Shown: piece after piece, positions 16,631 through 25,725 of the stretch | Position numbering within the stretch: position 1 is the first letter of the stretch | Layout: each line of letters starts with the position of its first letter | DNA from: Subtercola sp. | GTDB taxonomy: Bacteria; Actinomycetota; Actinomycetes; Actinomycetales; Microbacteriaceae | Assembly: GCA_025463765.1 (NCBI GenBank) | Contig: JAODBC010000027.1 | Coordinates: 62,001-126,000 of the forward strand | Length of the DNA stretch: 64,000 nucleotides | Direction: 5' to 3' | The notes under the pieces: model-generated | Database searches by the model: none | Told to the model about the DNA's origin: nothing | What the model saw: the letters and a program-made list of their open reading frames with translations, nothing else | Made by a program: the position numbers and the translations under genes

Positions 16631-18406
16631 TCAGAAGTTCGACGCGTCGAAGTCGAGCCCGAGCGCCCGCACCTTGCGGTAGAGCGTCGAGCGCGCAATG
16701 CCGAGCGATTCCGCAGCACGAACCATGTTGCCGCTCTGGTCGCGAACAGCGCGGAGGATGGCTTCCGCCTCGGCCTTCTCTAGGCCGACCAGGGCACGTC
16801 GAGCGGCCAGCGATACGACCTCCGGGGGAAGCTCTGCGGTGTCGACGCGCGACGAATCGGTCAGCGAGAGAACACGCCCCACGAAGTAGTTCAGCGAATG
16901 GACGTTTGCCGGCCAGTCCAGCCGAGATAGCGCCCTCAACGCGTCGGGCGACCAGACCACCTCGCTCCGCGGATCGTTGAAGCGCTTCAACCATCGTGCA
17001 CTGAGCACCGAGACCAGTGCCGACAAATCGGGCAGACGATCGCTGATCGAAGGCACGCGCACAGCAGCGACGAAGTGGGCACGCAGACTGGCAGGGATGG
17101 CCGACTCTTCTCCTGTAAACGTCCCGACAATCCGGAGATCGGGAGCCTCCTCCTCAAGGATCCGGGCAAGACTCTCGGCCGCTTCTGAGGACAGGCGTTC
17201 CAGGTGCTTGAGGATGATTCGTCTTGACGAAGACCAGTCGGGCGTCGAACCGTAGAACCAATCGCGCACAGAGAGTGTTCCGAGGGTGCCCGTTTCGACG
17301 ACCCGGCATAAACCGCCAGCATTGATGCTACGCGCAACGGTCGACTTGCCGACGCCCGCCTCCCCCGTCAGGATGATCGAGCGCCCTGCCGCTGCCCGAA
17401 TCTCGCGCTCCATCTCGCGCCACCGCGGCGAAGTGCCCTCCAGACCGGGCAGGCCGATCACCCGACGGGGGCCCTCCGGCTTTCGAGTCATCGGGCGGGG
17501 CATGCGGATGAGCACACCCACCGTTCGACCATCATCGTCAATCGGTGAGCACTGCCAGGTGAAAGTACTCCCGTCGGGCCGGCTCACGGTCGTGACGGTT
17601 GGCGACCTCCCATACTTCACCTTTGACGCCGACTCCCACAGAGTCGCTTGATCGACGCGATCGAACAGCCGCGCGGCCGCAGCGTTCATCATGATCGTCT
17701 GCTCGTTGAGCGCGATGACTGCGTGCCTCGAGTCCCGATTCTCCCGCATGTAGCGCGCTAGGATGATCCGCTCGATCTCGGAAGCCTCTTCGAGGAACTC
17801 ATTCTCGATGCTACGTACCAACTCCGTGACCCAGTTGAGGGCGATGGCGCTGGTCTGCAAAAAGGAGTTGGTCAGGTGCAGACTGCCGAGCACGGCACGG
17901 GTCACGGGATGCCGAATCACCATGCCTGACGAGGTGATGTCGGTGAACAGCTCGGAGAAATGCTCTGGACCCCGAACGATTGCGGGCCGACGACTCACCA
18001 GAGTCATCGCACTGGTGGTGCCTATTGCACTCTCTGCAGCGCAGAACCCCGGCAAGAGACTGCTCTCGTGCAATCGGGTCAGCAGTTGTCCGTCACCAGC
18101 CCACTGGCGGATGATGATGCCGTCAGGGTCGGTGAGCGAAAGGCATCCGGCGCTGCGGTCGAGTTCAGCGGCGCTCGCGGCGGCGACCCGGCCGGCCAAC
18201 CGCGCCAGACGCCCGTCTTCGTCGGCATCCCTGCTCGCCCGGTAGGGGTGTCCCCCTACCGGGCGGAGCCCGAGGCCGAGCGACCGCTGCCACGAATCGA
18301 GCACCGACGAACTGAGCTCAATGCCGCTGCTCGCGAGAGGCTGCCGGCGGCTCTCGATGAGCTCGAACAGGCCGTCACGGACATCGACACTTACAGTTGG
18401 TTTCAT
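16631..18406 (-). CDS. AcoR-like regulator with GAF, degenerate AAA+ and Fis-type HTH domains
   Basis: Regulator of 591 residues. A GAF-like sensor covers about 80-220 and a PAS-like part follows to about 310. The AAA+ region has an intact Walker A (GEAGVGKST). The C-terminal Fis-type helix-turn-helix reads MVRAAESLGIARSTLYRKV. The sigma-54 contact loop GAFTGA is absent and the Walker B position (RRIILKHLERL) lacks the DE pair. It therefore cannot work as a classical sigma-54 activator, in line with actinobacteria lacking sigma-54. It is convergent with the SDR at 15813 and may regulate this module or the LLM gene behind it. Confidence 0.85.
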   Translation of the reverse strand: MKPTVSVDVRDGLFELIESRRQPLASSGIELSSSVLDSWQRSLGLGLRPVGGHPYRASRDADEDGRLARLAGRVAAASAAELDRSAGCLSLTDPDGIIIRQWAGDGQLLTRLHESSLLPGFCAAESAIGTTSAMTLVSRRPAIVRGPEHFSELFTDITSSGMVIRHPVTRAVLGSLHLTNSFLQTSAIALNWVTELVRSIENEFLEEASEIERIILARYMRENRDSRHAVIALNEQTIMMNAAAARLFDRVDQATLWESASKVKYGRSPTVTTVSRPDGSTFTWQCSPIDDDGRTVGVLIRMPRPMTRKPEGPRRVIGLPGLEGTSPRWREMEREIRAAAGRSIILTGEAGVGKSTVARSINAGGLCRVVETGTLGTLSVRDWFYGSTPDWSSSRRIILKHLERLSSEAAESLARILEEEAPDLRIVGTFTGEESAIPASLRAHFVAAVRVPSISDRLPDLSALVSVLSARWLKRFNDPRSEVVWSPDALRALSRLDWPANVHSLNYFVGRVLSLTDSSRVDTAELPPEVVSLAARRALVGLEKAEAEAILRAVRDQSGNMVRAAESLGIARSTLYRKVRALGLDFDASNF

Positions 18407-18445
18407 GTCTTCCTCAACATTGAGCAGACCTTACGATTTGACACC

Positions 18446-19513
18446 CTACATCGAACGCAGAACTGGCAGAACCTCTGAGGAAAAGAGTTCGAAGCTCTCG
18501 TGCGCCTTGTCACCGAACAAACCGCCGTACTGGAACACCATGATCGGCTCATATTCGCCCACTATCGACTTGCGTTCGATGTGCTTCTCGATCATCTGCT
18601 CGGGCGTTCCCCAAATCTGACCGTTGACGTAAAGATCAACGACGGCGTCCATGCCCATCGACTCGATGGCGTCCTTCGCCGCAGCGTACGAACCGTAGCC
18701 GGCAGTCTTCTCGAAGTGCTTGCCGCCGAATTCGTAGTGTTCCACGCAGGTCATGTAGTAGTTGCTGATCGCCTCGCGAGCAACGCTGGCAGCCTCATCT
18801 GCATCGCGGTGGCAATACGTGAGGTCGACCATCAGGATGGGCGGCGCCTCTTCGTCGTTCGAAGTGCGAAAGGCCTCCCGATACTGCTCGATCATCGGCA
18901 GGTGCATCGACTCGACAGGGCCCTGCACGAAGGCCATCATTGCGATACCGAGGCGGCCGACAGCCACGGCGGAATCCGGGCTCATCGCCACCCCGCTCAT
19001 ACGGCCCTTGAACGTTGCAGTGGGCTTCGGGTGCACTTCCACTCGTGCCTGCTTGTAGTACTTGCCGTCATTCTCGACGTAACCCGCTTCGAGGCCGCGC
19101 AAAACCATCTCTGCTGACTCGTCGAAACGTTCTCTCGACTCACCCATCGGAACGCCGAACCCCTCGAATTCGCGGCGGGCGAGGCCGCGGCCCATGCCGA
19201 AGATCAGGCGTCCGTCGGCGAGGTTGTCGAGCAGTGAGATCTTTTCTACCACCCGCAACGGGTCGTTCCAGGGCAGGATGACCGCGCTGGTCTGCATCTT
19301 GATCTTCGAGGTGCGCGCTGCGAGATACGACAGGAACTGGGTGTTGTCAGGGCACATCGAGTAGCCGGGATCGAAGTGGTGCTCGACGCATCCGACGCTC
19401 TCGTACTCATGGGAGTCCGCCGCGATCGAGAGCCGGAAGGCGTCTTCGAAGACATCCCAGTCTGGACGAGCGTTGTTGTAATTCTGCATAATGTTGCTGA
19501 TATGGACTTTCAT
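18446..19513 (-). CDS. LLM-class (luciferase-like) flavin-dependent oxidoreductase
   Basis: TIM-barrel flavoenzyme of 355 residues of the bacterial luciferase family, using FMNH2 or F420. Typical elements are CVEHHF, LPWNDPLRVVEKISLLDNL and GMGRGLARREFEGFGV. The ATG at 19513 follows AAGGAG; an upstream in-frame ATG at 19579 adds 22 residues without a site. Members include type II Baeyer-Villiger monooxygenases and aldehyde or amine oxygenases. The substrate is unknown. It ends 40 bp before the AcoR-like gene, which lies downstream on the same strand. Confidence 0.88.
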   Translation of the reverse strand: MKVHISNIMQNYNNARPDWDVFEDAFRLSIAADSHEYESVGCVEHHFDPGYSMCPDNTQFLSYLAARTSKIKMQTSAVILPWNDPLRVVEKISLLDNLADGRLIFGMGRGLARREFEGFGVPMGESRERFDESAEMVLRGLEAGYVENDGKYYKQARVEVHPKPTATFKGRMSGVAMSPDSAVAVGRLGIAMMAFVQGPVESMHLPMIEQYREAFRTSNDEEAPPILMVDLTYCHRDADEAASVAREAISNYYMTCVEHYEFGGKHFEKTAGYGSYAAAKDAIESMGMDAVVDLYVNGQIWGTPEQMIEKHIERKSIVGEYEPIMVFQYGGLFGDKAHESFELFSSEVLPVLRSM

Positions 19514-19659
19514 GCCATCTCCTTCGATGAACGGGGTGTGGCCAGTATCAAGCGGCTCCATTCGCCGAGGTTGTCCCAATACGCAACAATGGCCGGTCTA
19601 CTGCGTGCGCTCGGCCCGAGGAACAGCGGCACGCGCGCGCATACGCCTACTGTGTTGCC

Positions 19660-20421
19660 ATGACTGACTCACAGACAGAACCACACGACCTGGCCGACAC
19701 GGTGGCAGTCGTCACCGGCGGCGCCTCCGGCATCGGGTGGGCTACGGCACTCCTGCTCGAACGTCGGGGCGCGTCGGTCGTCATCGCCGACATCGACGTC
19801 GAAGCCGCCGAGCGAGCCGCCCTCACGGGGCACCGGATGATCGCCCAGCACCTCGACGTCACCGATCCCGTTTCGGCAGAACGAATGGTCGACGCCACGC
19901 TGGCCCGCTACGGCCGCATCGACATCGCGGTCAACAATGCGGGCGTCGGCGCACCTGAAAAGTACGACACGGCCGAGACACCGCTTGAGGTCTGGAACCG
20001 CGTCACCGCTACCAATCTCGACGGCGTCTTTCACTGCATGCGCGCCCAGATCCCCGCGATGCTGGCCGGCGGCGGCGGATCCATCGTCAACATCTCCTCG
20101 GTGATGGGCTCCGTCGGCACACGGGGCGCCGCCGCGTATGTGGCGGCCAAACACGGTGTTGTGGGGCTCACCAAGGCCGCTGCGGCGGAGTACGCAGCTC
20201 AGGGCATCCGGGTGAATTCCGTCGGGCCAGGCTTCATCGACACACCCCTGATTGCTTACCAAGACCCCGCGACGCGCAGCCGGATCGCGGCAGCGCATCC
20301 GGTCGGACGTCTCGGCACAGCCGAGGAGGTGGCCGAGGTTGTCGGGTTCCTCGCCTCGCCGTCAGCATCATTCGTGACCGGCGCGTACTACCTGGTCGAT
20401 GGCGGGTACACGGCCGTGTGA
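19660..20421 (+). CDS. short-chain dehydrogenase/reductase (SDR)
   Basis: Classical SDR of 253 residues with TGGASGIG near residue 19, NNAG and YVAAK, ending in the standard VDGGYTAV. No ribosome site precedes the ATG at 19660. A -10-like TACTGT at 19648-19653 places the likely transcript start at or next to the ATG, so the mRNA may be leaderless. It diverges from the LLM gene and converges with the 3-hydroxyacyl-CoA dehydrogenase gene. The substrate is not deducible. Confidence 0.9.
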   Translation: MTDSQTEPHDLADTVAVVTGGASGIGWATALLLERRGASVVIADIDVEAAERAALTGHRMIAQHLDVTDPVSAERMVDATLARYGRIDIAVNNAGVGAPEKYDTAETPLEVWNRVTATNLDGVFHCMRAQIPAMLAGGGGSIVNISSVMGSVGTRGAAAYVAAKHGVVGLTKAAAAEYAAQGIRVNSVGPGFIDTPLIAYQDPATRSRIAAAHPVGRLGTAEEVAEVVGFLASPSASFVTGAYYLVDGGYTAV

Positions 20422-20433
20422 GCGCCGTTCGCA

Positions 20434-21294
20434 TCAGGTGTAGTCGTAAAACCCCTTGCCGCTCTTGCGGCCAGTGTGTCCGGCCTCGACCATGCGCGAA
20501 AGCAGCGGCGGCGAGGTGAACTGCGCCTCGCCGTACTCGGTGAACAGCACGTCGGCGATCGACTTGACCGTGTCGAGACCAACGAGGTCCAACAGGGTCA
20601 GCGGCCCCATCGGGTGCGCACAACCCTGCACCATGCCCTGGTCGATATCTTCTTTTGTAGCGTGACCGCCGTCGAGCATCCGCACTGCAGATAGCAGGTA
20701 CGGCACGAGGAGGGCGTTGACGACGAAGCCTGCCCTGTCTTGCGCGTGGATGAACGACTTGCCGAGCGATTCCGTGGTGAATGCTTCGACGACGGCAAGG
20801 GTTTCGGCGCTGGTGGAGAGCGAAGGGATGAGCTCGACCAGAACCTGTACCGGCACCGGGTTGAAGAAGTGCATGCCCAGAACCCGGTCGGGGCGCTTCG
20901 TCGCGGCGGCGATCCGCGCGATCGGAATCGACGAGGTGTTCGAGGCCAGGATGGCGGCCGGGTTGATCACCGCCTCATCGAGGGCCCGGAAGATCGAGAG
21001 CTTTGCTTGCTCGTTCTCTGTGGCGGCCTCGATGACGATGTCGCGGTCGGCGAGGGCCGAGTAGTCGGTGGTCGCGGTGAGGCGGCCCAGAAGCGCGTCG
21101 GCAGCCGAACGATCGAGCTTGCCACGACTCACCGCGCGGTCGACGGAGGAAGTCACGCGCGCGAGCCCGGCCTCGACGGCCGACTCGTTGTACTCCACCG
21201 CGACCACGTCAAGCCCAGCCTTGGCGCACACTTCGGCGATACCACTGCCCATGAGTCCCAAACCCACGACCCCGACTTTCGAAATAGACGTCAT
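20434..21294 (-). CDS. 3-hydroxybutyryl-CoA dehydrogenase family protein
   Basis: NAD-dependent 3-hydroxyacyl-CoA dehydrogenase of 286 residues (PaaH/FadB2 type). It has the Rossmann motif GLGLMGSG near the start, GMHFFNPVP with the catalytic His, and the C-terminal GRKSGKGFYDY signature. It oxidises a 3-hydroxyacyl-CoA to the 3-oxoacyl-CoA. GAGGA precedes the ATG. The CoA-ester lyase gene lies 63 bp upstream on the same strand, so the two likely form an operon. The context suggests degradation of a CoA-activated acid. Confidence 0.93.
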   Translation of the reverse strand: MTSISKVGVVGLGLMGSGIAEVCAKAGLDVVAVEYNESAVEAGLARVTSSVDRAVSRGKLDRSAADALLGRLTATTDYSALADRDIVIEAATENEQAKLSIFRALDEAVINPAAILASNTSSIPIARIAAATKRPDRVLGMHFFNPVPVQVLVELIPSLSTSAETLAVVEAFTTESLGKSFIHAQDRAGFVVNALLVPYLLSAVRMLDGGHATKEDIDQGMVQGCAHPMGPLTLLDLVGLDTVKSIADVLFTEYGEAQFTSPPLLSRMVEAGHTGRKSGKGFYDYT

Positions 21295-21357
21295 TTTTTT
21301 CCTCTTTTCTGGTTGGGGTCGCGAGAAGGCGACCCGTGAAATCTGAAATGAAACGTC

Positions 21358-22407
21358 TTACTCGACGATAGAGCCGGCGGCGGCGCGGTCACGCTCGGCG
21401 ACAAGCGCTGCGAACTGGAGGATCTTCTGGCACTGCTTGTACGACGCGTCGTCTTGCATCTTGCCGTCGACCATGAACGCACCGGCACCGCCGACGAGCG
21501 TATCGACGACCTTTTGGGCCCAAGCGACCTGTGCCGGGTCAGGGGTGAATACCTTGCGCGCTACGTCGATCTGTTTGGGGTGCAGGCTCCACGCTCCGAC
21601 GCAGCCCATGATGTAAGCGTTTCGGAACTGGTCTTCGCAGGCCACAACATCGGCGATGTCGCCGAACGGGCCGTAGTAAGGCTGGATGCCCGCCAGGCGG
21701 CAGGCATCCACCATCCGTGCGACCGTGTAGTGCCACAGATCCTGCTGAGCAACGGCCCGCGGCGCGGTGTATTGACGGTCGGTCGGATCGGCGCGCACGA
21801 GATAGCCCGGGTGCCCTCCGCCCACGTTGGTGGTCTTCATCTCGCGGTCGGCCGCCAGGTCGGCGGGACCGAGCGAGACGCCCTGCAATCGGGGGCTTGA
21901 GATGCAGATCTCCTCCACGTTCGCGACTCCTCGCGCCGTCTCGAGTATGGCGTGCACCAAAATGGGGTGGGTGAGGCCCGCCTTCGCTTCGAGCTGTGCG
22001 AGGACGCGGTCGACGAACAGAATGTCCTCGGCTCCCTGCACCTTCGGAATCATCAAGACGTCAATCCGGTCGCCGGCCTCTAAAATCAGCTCGGTGAGGT
22101 CGTCCAGTATCCACGGCGAATCGAGTGCATTGATTCGCGCCCACAGCGACGTAGAGCCGAGATCGGTCGAGCGTGCGAAGTCGATCAGGCCTCGCCTCGC
22201 GGCGTGTTTCTTATCGATTTCGATCGCATCTTCGAGGTTGCCCAGCAGCACGTCGACCGACGGGGCAAGTCCCGGCATTTTGGCCAACATCCGCTCGTTC
22301 GACGGATCGAAGAAATGGATCATGCGTGAGGCGATCGGCTCGATCGCCCGGAGCGGCTCAGGTGCCCCGATGGCCAGCGGCTTGAAGAAATCCCGAGGAC
22401 TGCGCAT
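21358..22407 (-). CDS. HpcH/HpaI-type CoA-ester lyase (malyl/citramalyl-CoA lyase-like)
   Basis: Lyase of 349 residues that cleaves or forms 3-hydroxyacyl-CoA thioesters, in the class of malyl-CoA, beta-methylmalyl-CoA and citramalyl-CoA lyases. Visible motifs are LGNLEDAI (metal-binding acid), LWARIN, MIPKV, LETARGV and the closing WSLHPKQI. It is longer than the CitE protein at 28654 and belongs to the Mcl branch. AAGGAG precedes the ATG. It diverges from the citrate-synthase-like gene, and a perfect TTCAAAC palindrome lies between them. Confidence 0.88.
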   Translation of the reverse strand: MRSPRDFFKPLAIGAPEPLRAIEPIASRMIHFFDPSNERMLAKMPGLAPSVDVLLGNLEDAIEIDKKHAARRGLIDFARSTDLGSTSLWARINALDSPWILDDLTELILEAGDRIDVLMIPKVQGAEDILFVDRVLAQLEAKAGLTHPILVHAILETARGVANVEEICISSPRLQGVSLGPADLAADREMKTTNVGGGHPGYLVRADPTDRQYTAPRAVAQQDLWHYTVARMVDACRLAGIQPYYGPFGDIADVVACEDQFRNAYIMGCVGAWSLHPKQIDVARKVFTPDPAQVAWAQKVVDTLVGGAGAFMVDGKMQDDASYKQCQKILQFAALVAERDRAAAGSIVE

Positions 22408-22455
22408 CTATGGCTCCTTCGTTCCATGAACCGCTCGTTGCGGCGTACACTGGTA

Positions 22456-22472
22456 TTCAAACGCTGTTTGAA
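22456..22472. promoter_or_regulatory. TTCAAAC-GCT-GTTTGAA palindrome, probable TetR operator
   Basis: A perfect 7+7 inverted repeat with a 3 bp centre lies in the divergent promoter region between the CoA-ester lyase and the citrate-synthase-like gene. The TetR gene at 23367 is the second gene of the plus-strand unit, so autoregulation plus control of both directions is the simplest reading. Confidence 0.72.
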
Positions 22473-22547
22473 AATTCACGCAAGTCGGTACGACCGACCG
22501 CGAGTTTGTGACACCACCTCACTACGCACTCACCGAGGAGACGAGCG

Positions 22548-23354
22548 ATGACAGACATGACCTGGACGACGGCGATCGCGGAGGTGACCGTCGACGACGT
22601 GATCATCCGAGGCAACCGGCTGAGCGACCTGGTCGGGTCGGCCACGTACGCCGACATGGCCTTCCTGCTGATCCGCGGTGACCGGGCGAGCGACGCCGAG
22701 CGACGAATGCTCGACGCGATCCTGGTCACGCTCGCTGACCACGGCATCTCCCCTACGTCGATCGTCGCTCGAACCCTCGCCTCCTGCGGCACACCGATCC
22801 AGGCCAGCATCGCGGGAGCAATGCTGAGTGTGGCCGACTGGCACGGCGGCACCGGCGAGGCGGTCGGACAGATCTTGGCACGACTGCTTGCTTCCAGCGA
22901 CCCTCTTGGCAGCGGCCAGAATGCGGGCTCCGTTGATGGCCGGGCGCTCTCTGAGGAGTGTGACCGCTTCGTGGCAGGGGAGCGTGCTCTCAAACAGCAG
23001 ATCCCGGGCTTCGGCCACCCCCAGCACACCGGAGGCGACCCGCGCGCGATTCAGCTGCTCGACCTTGCCCGCTCGCTTGGCGTCGCCGGCCGCAACTGCG
23101 AAGCCCTCGTTGTTCTTGGCCTGTCTCTTGAAAAGGCGACAGGCCGACCGGCGCTGCGCTCAGCGAACGTCACCGGCGCCCTCGCCGCCGTGCTGCTCGA
23201 CCTCGGCTTCCCCTGGCAGGCCATCCGGGGCATCGTGATCTCGGCGCGATCGCTCGGCCTGACTGCGCACATCGTCGAAGAGCTCGAGCAAGGCAACAAG
23301 TGGCGGCACGTTCCCGCTGAGTTGGTGACGTACACCGGCGCGATGCCCGAGTGA
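22548..23354 (+). CDS. citrate synthase-like / citryl-CoA lyase family protein
   Basis: Short citrate-synthase-fold protein of 268 residues. Full citrate synthases have about 370-430, so it corresponds to the citryl-CoA lyase-type group. The active-site segment IPGFGHPQH parallels the GFGHRVYK motif of citrate synthase, and an earlier His sits in VADWHGG. It could cleave or form a 3-hydroxy-3-carboxyacyl-CoA. It is divergent from the CoA-ester lyase and 12 bp upstream of the TetR gene. The exact reaction is unknown. Confidence 0.8.
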   Translation: MTDMTWTTAIAEVTVDDVIIRGNRLSDLVGSATYADMAFLLIRGDRASDAERRMLDAILVTLADHGISPTSIVARTLASCGTPIQASIAGAMLSVADWHGGTGEAVGQILARLLASSDPLGSGQNAGSVDGRALSEECDRFVAGERALKQQIPGFGHPQHTGGDPRAIQLLDLARSLGVAGRNCEALVVLGLSLEKATGRPALRSANVTGALAAVLLDLGFPWQAIRGIVISARSLGLTAHIVEELEQGNKWRHVPAELVTYTGAMPE

Positions 23355-23366
23355 GACGACGAGATC

Positions 23367-23984
23367 GTGGCGAAGCGCAACGAGAACCATGCACCGGGCG
23401 CGAAGAGGCTGCGCCGGCAGCAGGAAATTCTCACAGCCGCAACCGAATTGTTTACCACAAAGGGCTACGAGAAGACGACGATCGAAGACATTGCCGACGA
23501 GGTCGGAGTGCTGAAGGGCAGCCTTTACTATTACTTCGCGTCGAAGGAAGAGCTGCTCTTCGAAGTAGTCTCTGCCAACCATGAGTCTCTACACCGGCAT
23601 GTCGTCACCGATGCGGACTACACGTCAGTTCAGGGCCTCGACACGGTACGGCTGTTCACTAGCCGCCACGTGCGCTTCGTGCTGACCCACCGCGCCGTCT
23701 CGTCGCTCTACAGCCAGGAATTCGACGTCGTTCGCTCAGTCGAAACGTGGTGGCACTCCCTCAGCCGAGCACGGCGCGACCACGAGAACGTCCTCGTCGA
23801 ACTCATTCGGCAAGCCCAGGCGAGCGGGGTGGCATCCGATCAACTCGATCCGGTGCTCTCAGGCCGGGCCATATTGTCGATGGCTAACTCCACCGTGCGA
23901 TGGTTCAGGCCAGATGGCCCGTCTGAGATCGAAGAGGTCGTCAGCCACCACACCACGCTGGCGGCAAACGGGATTCGAGCGTGA
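23367..23984 (+). CDS. TetR family regulator
   Basis: Repressor of 205 residues. The N-terminal helix-turn-helix reads ILTAATELFTTKGYEKTTIE followed by DIADEVGVLKGSLYYYFASK, a textbook TetR pattern. The C-terminal ligand domain is variable and resembles the fatty-acid-type TetR_C group. The start is GTG at 23367, 12 bp after the citrate-synthase-like gene, so the two are co-transcribed. Its probable operator is the palindrome at 22456-22472. An acyl-CoA ligand would suit the neighbours but is a guess. Confidence 0.9.
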   Translation: MAKRNENHAPGAKRLRRQQEILTAATELFTTKGYEKTTIEDIADEVGVLKGSLYYYFASKEELLFEVVSANHESLHRHVVTDADYTSVQGLDTVRLFTSRHVRFVLTHRAVSSLYSQEFDVVRSVETWWHSLSRARRDHENVLVELIRQAQASGVASDQLDPVLSGRAILSMANSTVRWFRPDGPSEIEEVVSHHTTLAANGIRA

Positions 23985-24017
23985 CGAGAGCCTTGGCGCT
24001 CGTGCATCGTGAGAAAT

Positions 24018-24665
24018 TCAGAGTCGGGCAGATCCATTCACCGCGGCCCGCAGGCGTGTCTGCCACAGACGCACACCTTCTTTGACGGCGTTCGGATCAG
24101 CAGACGCGAGTGCGCCTGAATCGCGCGCGAGTCTGGCCTCGAGCTCATCGGGTTGAACGACTTCCGAAACAAGACCGATCGACTGAGCGTCAACAGCCCC
24201 GATTGGAGTGGCACGGAACGCTAGATCGAAAGCACCGCGTACTCCGAGAACCGCGACTTGCAAGTCGATCACGTCGGTTGGGAAGAAGCCCTTCGCGAGT
24301 TCGGGAAGACCGAATGTCGCCTCGGGCGTGGCCAGCACGCGCGGACAGGCGGCCAGAAGCGACAAAGCCGCCCCCCGAGCGGCGCCGGCAACTGCTGCGG
24401 TCCAGTGAACCGGAACCGACAGCATCGCTTCAACAACTGAATCCACGGCCGCAGTCGCTGTTTCCAATTCGCTGAGGTCCGCGCCGGCGCAGAACGCCGG
24501 TCCCTGGGCATCGAGCACCGCCACAATAACTCCTTCACGCTCAAGCGACCCGATGACAGCCACGAGTTCCGCGGCCAGTGCTGCGTTGATGGCGTTCCGC
24601 TGGGCCCCACGGGCTAGCGTGATGCGTGCAATACCCGGCGTGAAGCGAACAGAAATGTATTCCAC
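24018..24665 (-). CDS. short enoyl-CoA hydratase/isomerase family protein
   Basis: Crotonase-fold protein of 215 residues, about 40 shorter than usual. The first half is clear (GIARITLARGAQRNAINAAL, AFCAGADLSEL). The oxyanion-hole region VAGAARGAALSLLAACPRVL and the catalytic-Glu region GLPELAKGFFP are present. The shortfall is at the C-terminus, which normally forms trimer contacts. It starts at a GTG preceded by AGGAGG. It lies 13 bp after the LLM monooxygenase gene and is the last gene of that operon. It may hydrate or isomerise the oxygenated product. Confidence 0.82.
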   Translation of the reverse strand: MEYISVRFTPGIARITLARGAQRNAINAALAAELVAVIGSLEREGVIVAVLDAQGPAFCAGADLSELETATAAVDSVVEAMLSVPVHWTAAVAGAARGAALSLLAACPRVLATPEATFGLPELAKGFFPTDVIDLQVAVLGVRGAFDLAFRATPIGAVDAQSIGLVSEVVQPDELEARLARDSGALASADPNAVKEGVRLWQTRLRAAVNGSARL

Positions 24666-24678
24666 GGCGCCTCCTGCC

Positions 24679-25698
24679 CTAGACCAACTCGCGGCGCATG
24701 CGATCGACGAACGGTGCCAGGTCTTGGTGCCATTCGCCCCCGACGCCTGAAATCACGAATGTATCTACTCCGATTTCCCTGTACGCTGCCAGCGCCTTGA
24801 TAACACGGTCTTCAGTGCCGACGAGCGCGGATGAATTTCCGAGCCCGTTCATCGCGGCGACGATACCCATCCAGAGACAATCGTCGTGCACTTCACCCTG
24901 CTGGGCGACTTTGAGCTGTCTGGTTCGACCAGCATCGTCGGCATGAGACCGCGTCGGCACTTCGCCGCCCTTGGCAATGAATGCCTGGTAGACCGGCTCT
25001 GATTTGGCTGCATCCCACGCCTTCTCATCGGTGTCGGCGAGATAAAGCCTCAGACTGAGGCTGATACGCGGCCGCGGATTTCCGTAACCGACAGCCTTTT
25101 GCTCGATCTCCGTGATGCGATCCCGTACCTCAGAGAGGGGCTCACCCCACAGCATATACACGTCAGCTTTGGCCGCTCCGAACTCAAGCGCGGCACCACT
25201 GGCACCCCCCATGTGGATGCGGATGCCTTCGGGCTGCAGCTCGTTCGGCCGCGCTTTCTCGAACTTGTAGAACTCCCCTTCGTGAGACACCGGCTCCGTT
25301 GCGTTCCACAGAAGCCGCAAAGCGTCTACGTATTCCGTGGCGCGACGATAGCGGTCATCGTGGCTCACGTAGTCACCCTCTCGGAGCTGGTCACCTGGGG
25401 CACCGCCCGCCAAGATATGCACGTCTACACGTCCACCCGAGATGCGGCTCAGGGTGCCGAGTGCGCGCGCAGCGACTGCAGGCTCCATCACCCCGGGACG
25501 ATGCGCGATCAGCACGTTCAGTTCGGGTTGCGCGGCTAGGCTGATGCCGGCCAGTACCAGCCCGTCAGGGCCGAAGCTGTGGTAACCGATAAGGACACGA
25601 TCGGGGCCCGCGATCGCTGCAACGCCCTTCTGGATATCGGCGATTGAATCACCGAATTCGGTGGGGCTCAGATAGCTGTAAATCTCGAGTTCAGACAC
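24679..25698 (-). CDS. LLM-class flavin-dependent monooxygenase (SsuD-like)
   Basis: Luciferase-fold monooxygenase of 339 residues, closest in pattern to the alkanesulfonate monooxygenase (SsuD) branch. Features are LIAHRPGVMEPAVAARALGT, the GGRVDVHILAGG barrel strand and DDRYRRATEYVDALRLLW. It would use FMNH2 and oxygen. The upstream gene in the same operon contains a flavin reductase domain that could supply reduced flavin. Whether it desulfonates or oxidises a different substrate is not known. Confidence 0.87.
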   Translation of the reverse strand: MSELEIYSYLSPTEFGDSIADIQKGVAAIAGPDRVLIGYHSFGPDGLVLAGISLAAQPELNVLIAHRPGVMEPAVAARALGTLSRISGGRVDVHILAGGAPGDQLREGDYVSHDDRYRRATEYVDALRLLWNATEPVSHEGEFYKFEKARPNELQPEGIRIHMGGASGAALEFGAAKADVYMLWGEPLSEVRDRITEIEQKAVGYGNPRPRISLSLRLYLADTDEKAWDAAKSEPVYQAFIAKGGEVPTRSHADDAGRTRQLKVAQQGEVHDDCLWMGIVAAMNGLGNSSALVGTEDRVIKALAAYREIGVDTFVISGVGGEWHQDLAPFVDRMRRELV

Positions 25699-25725
25699 GG
25701 GTTCCTCTTTCGTTTCGGTATCGGT

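Noticed and set aside
15576-16994. 472-residue minus-strand open frame
   Set aside because: It lies antisense to the clear SDR at 15813 and overlaps the AcoR-like and flavoprotein genes. The composition (Arg/His-rich, no motif) is that of a shadow frame in GC-rich DNA.
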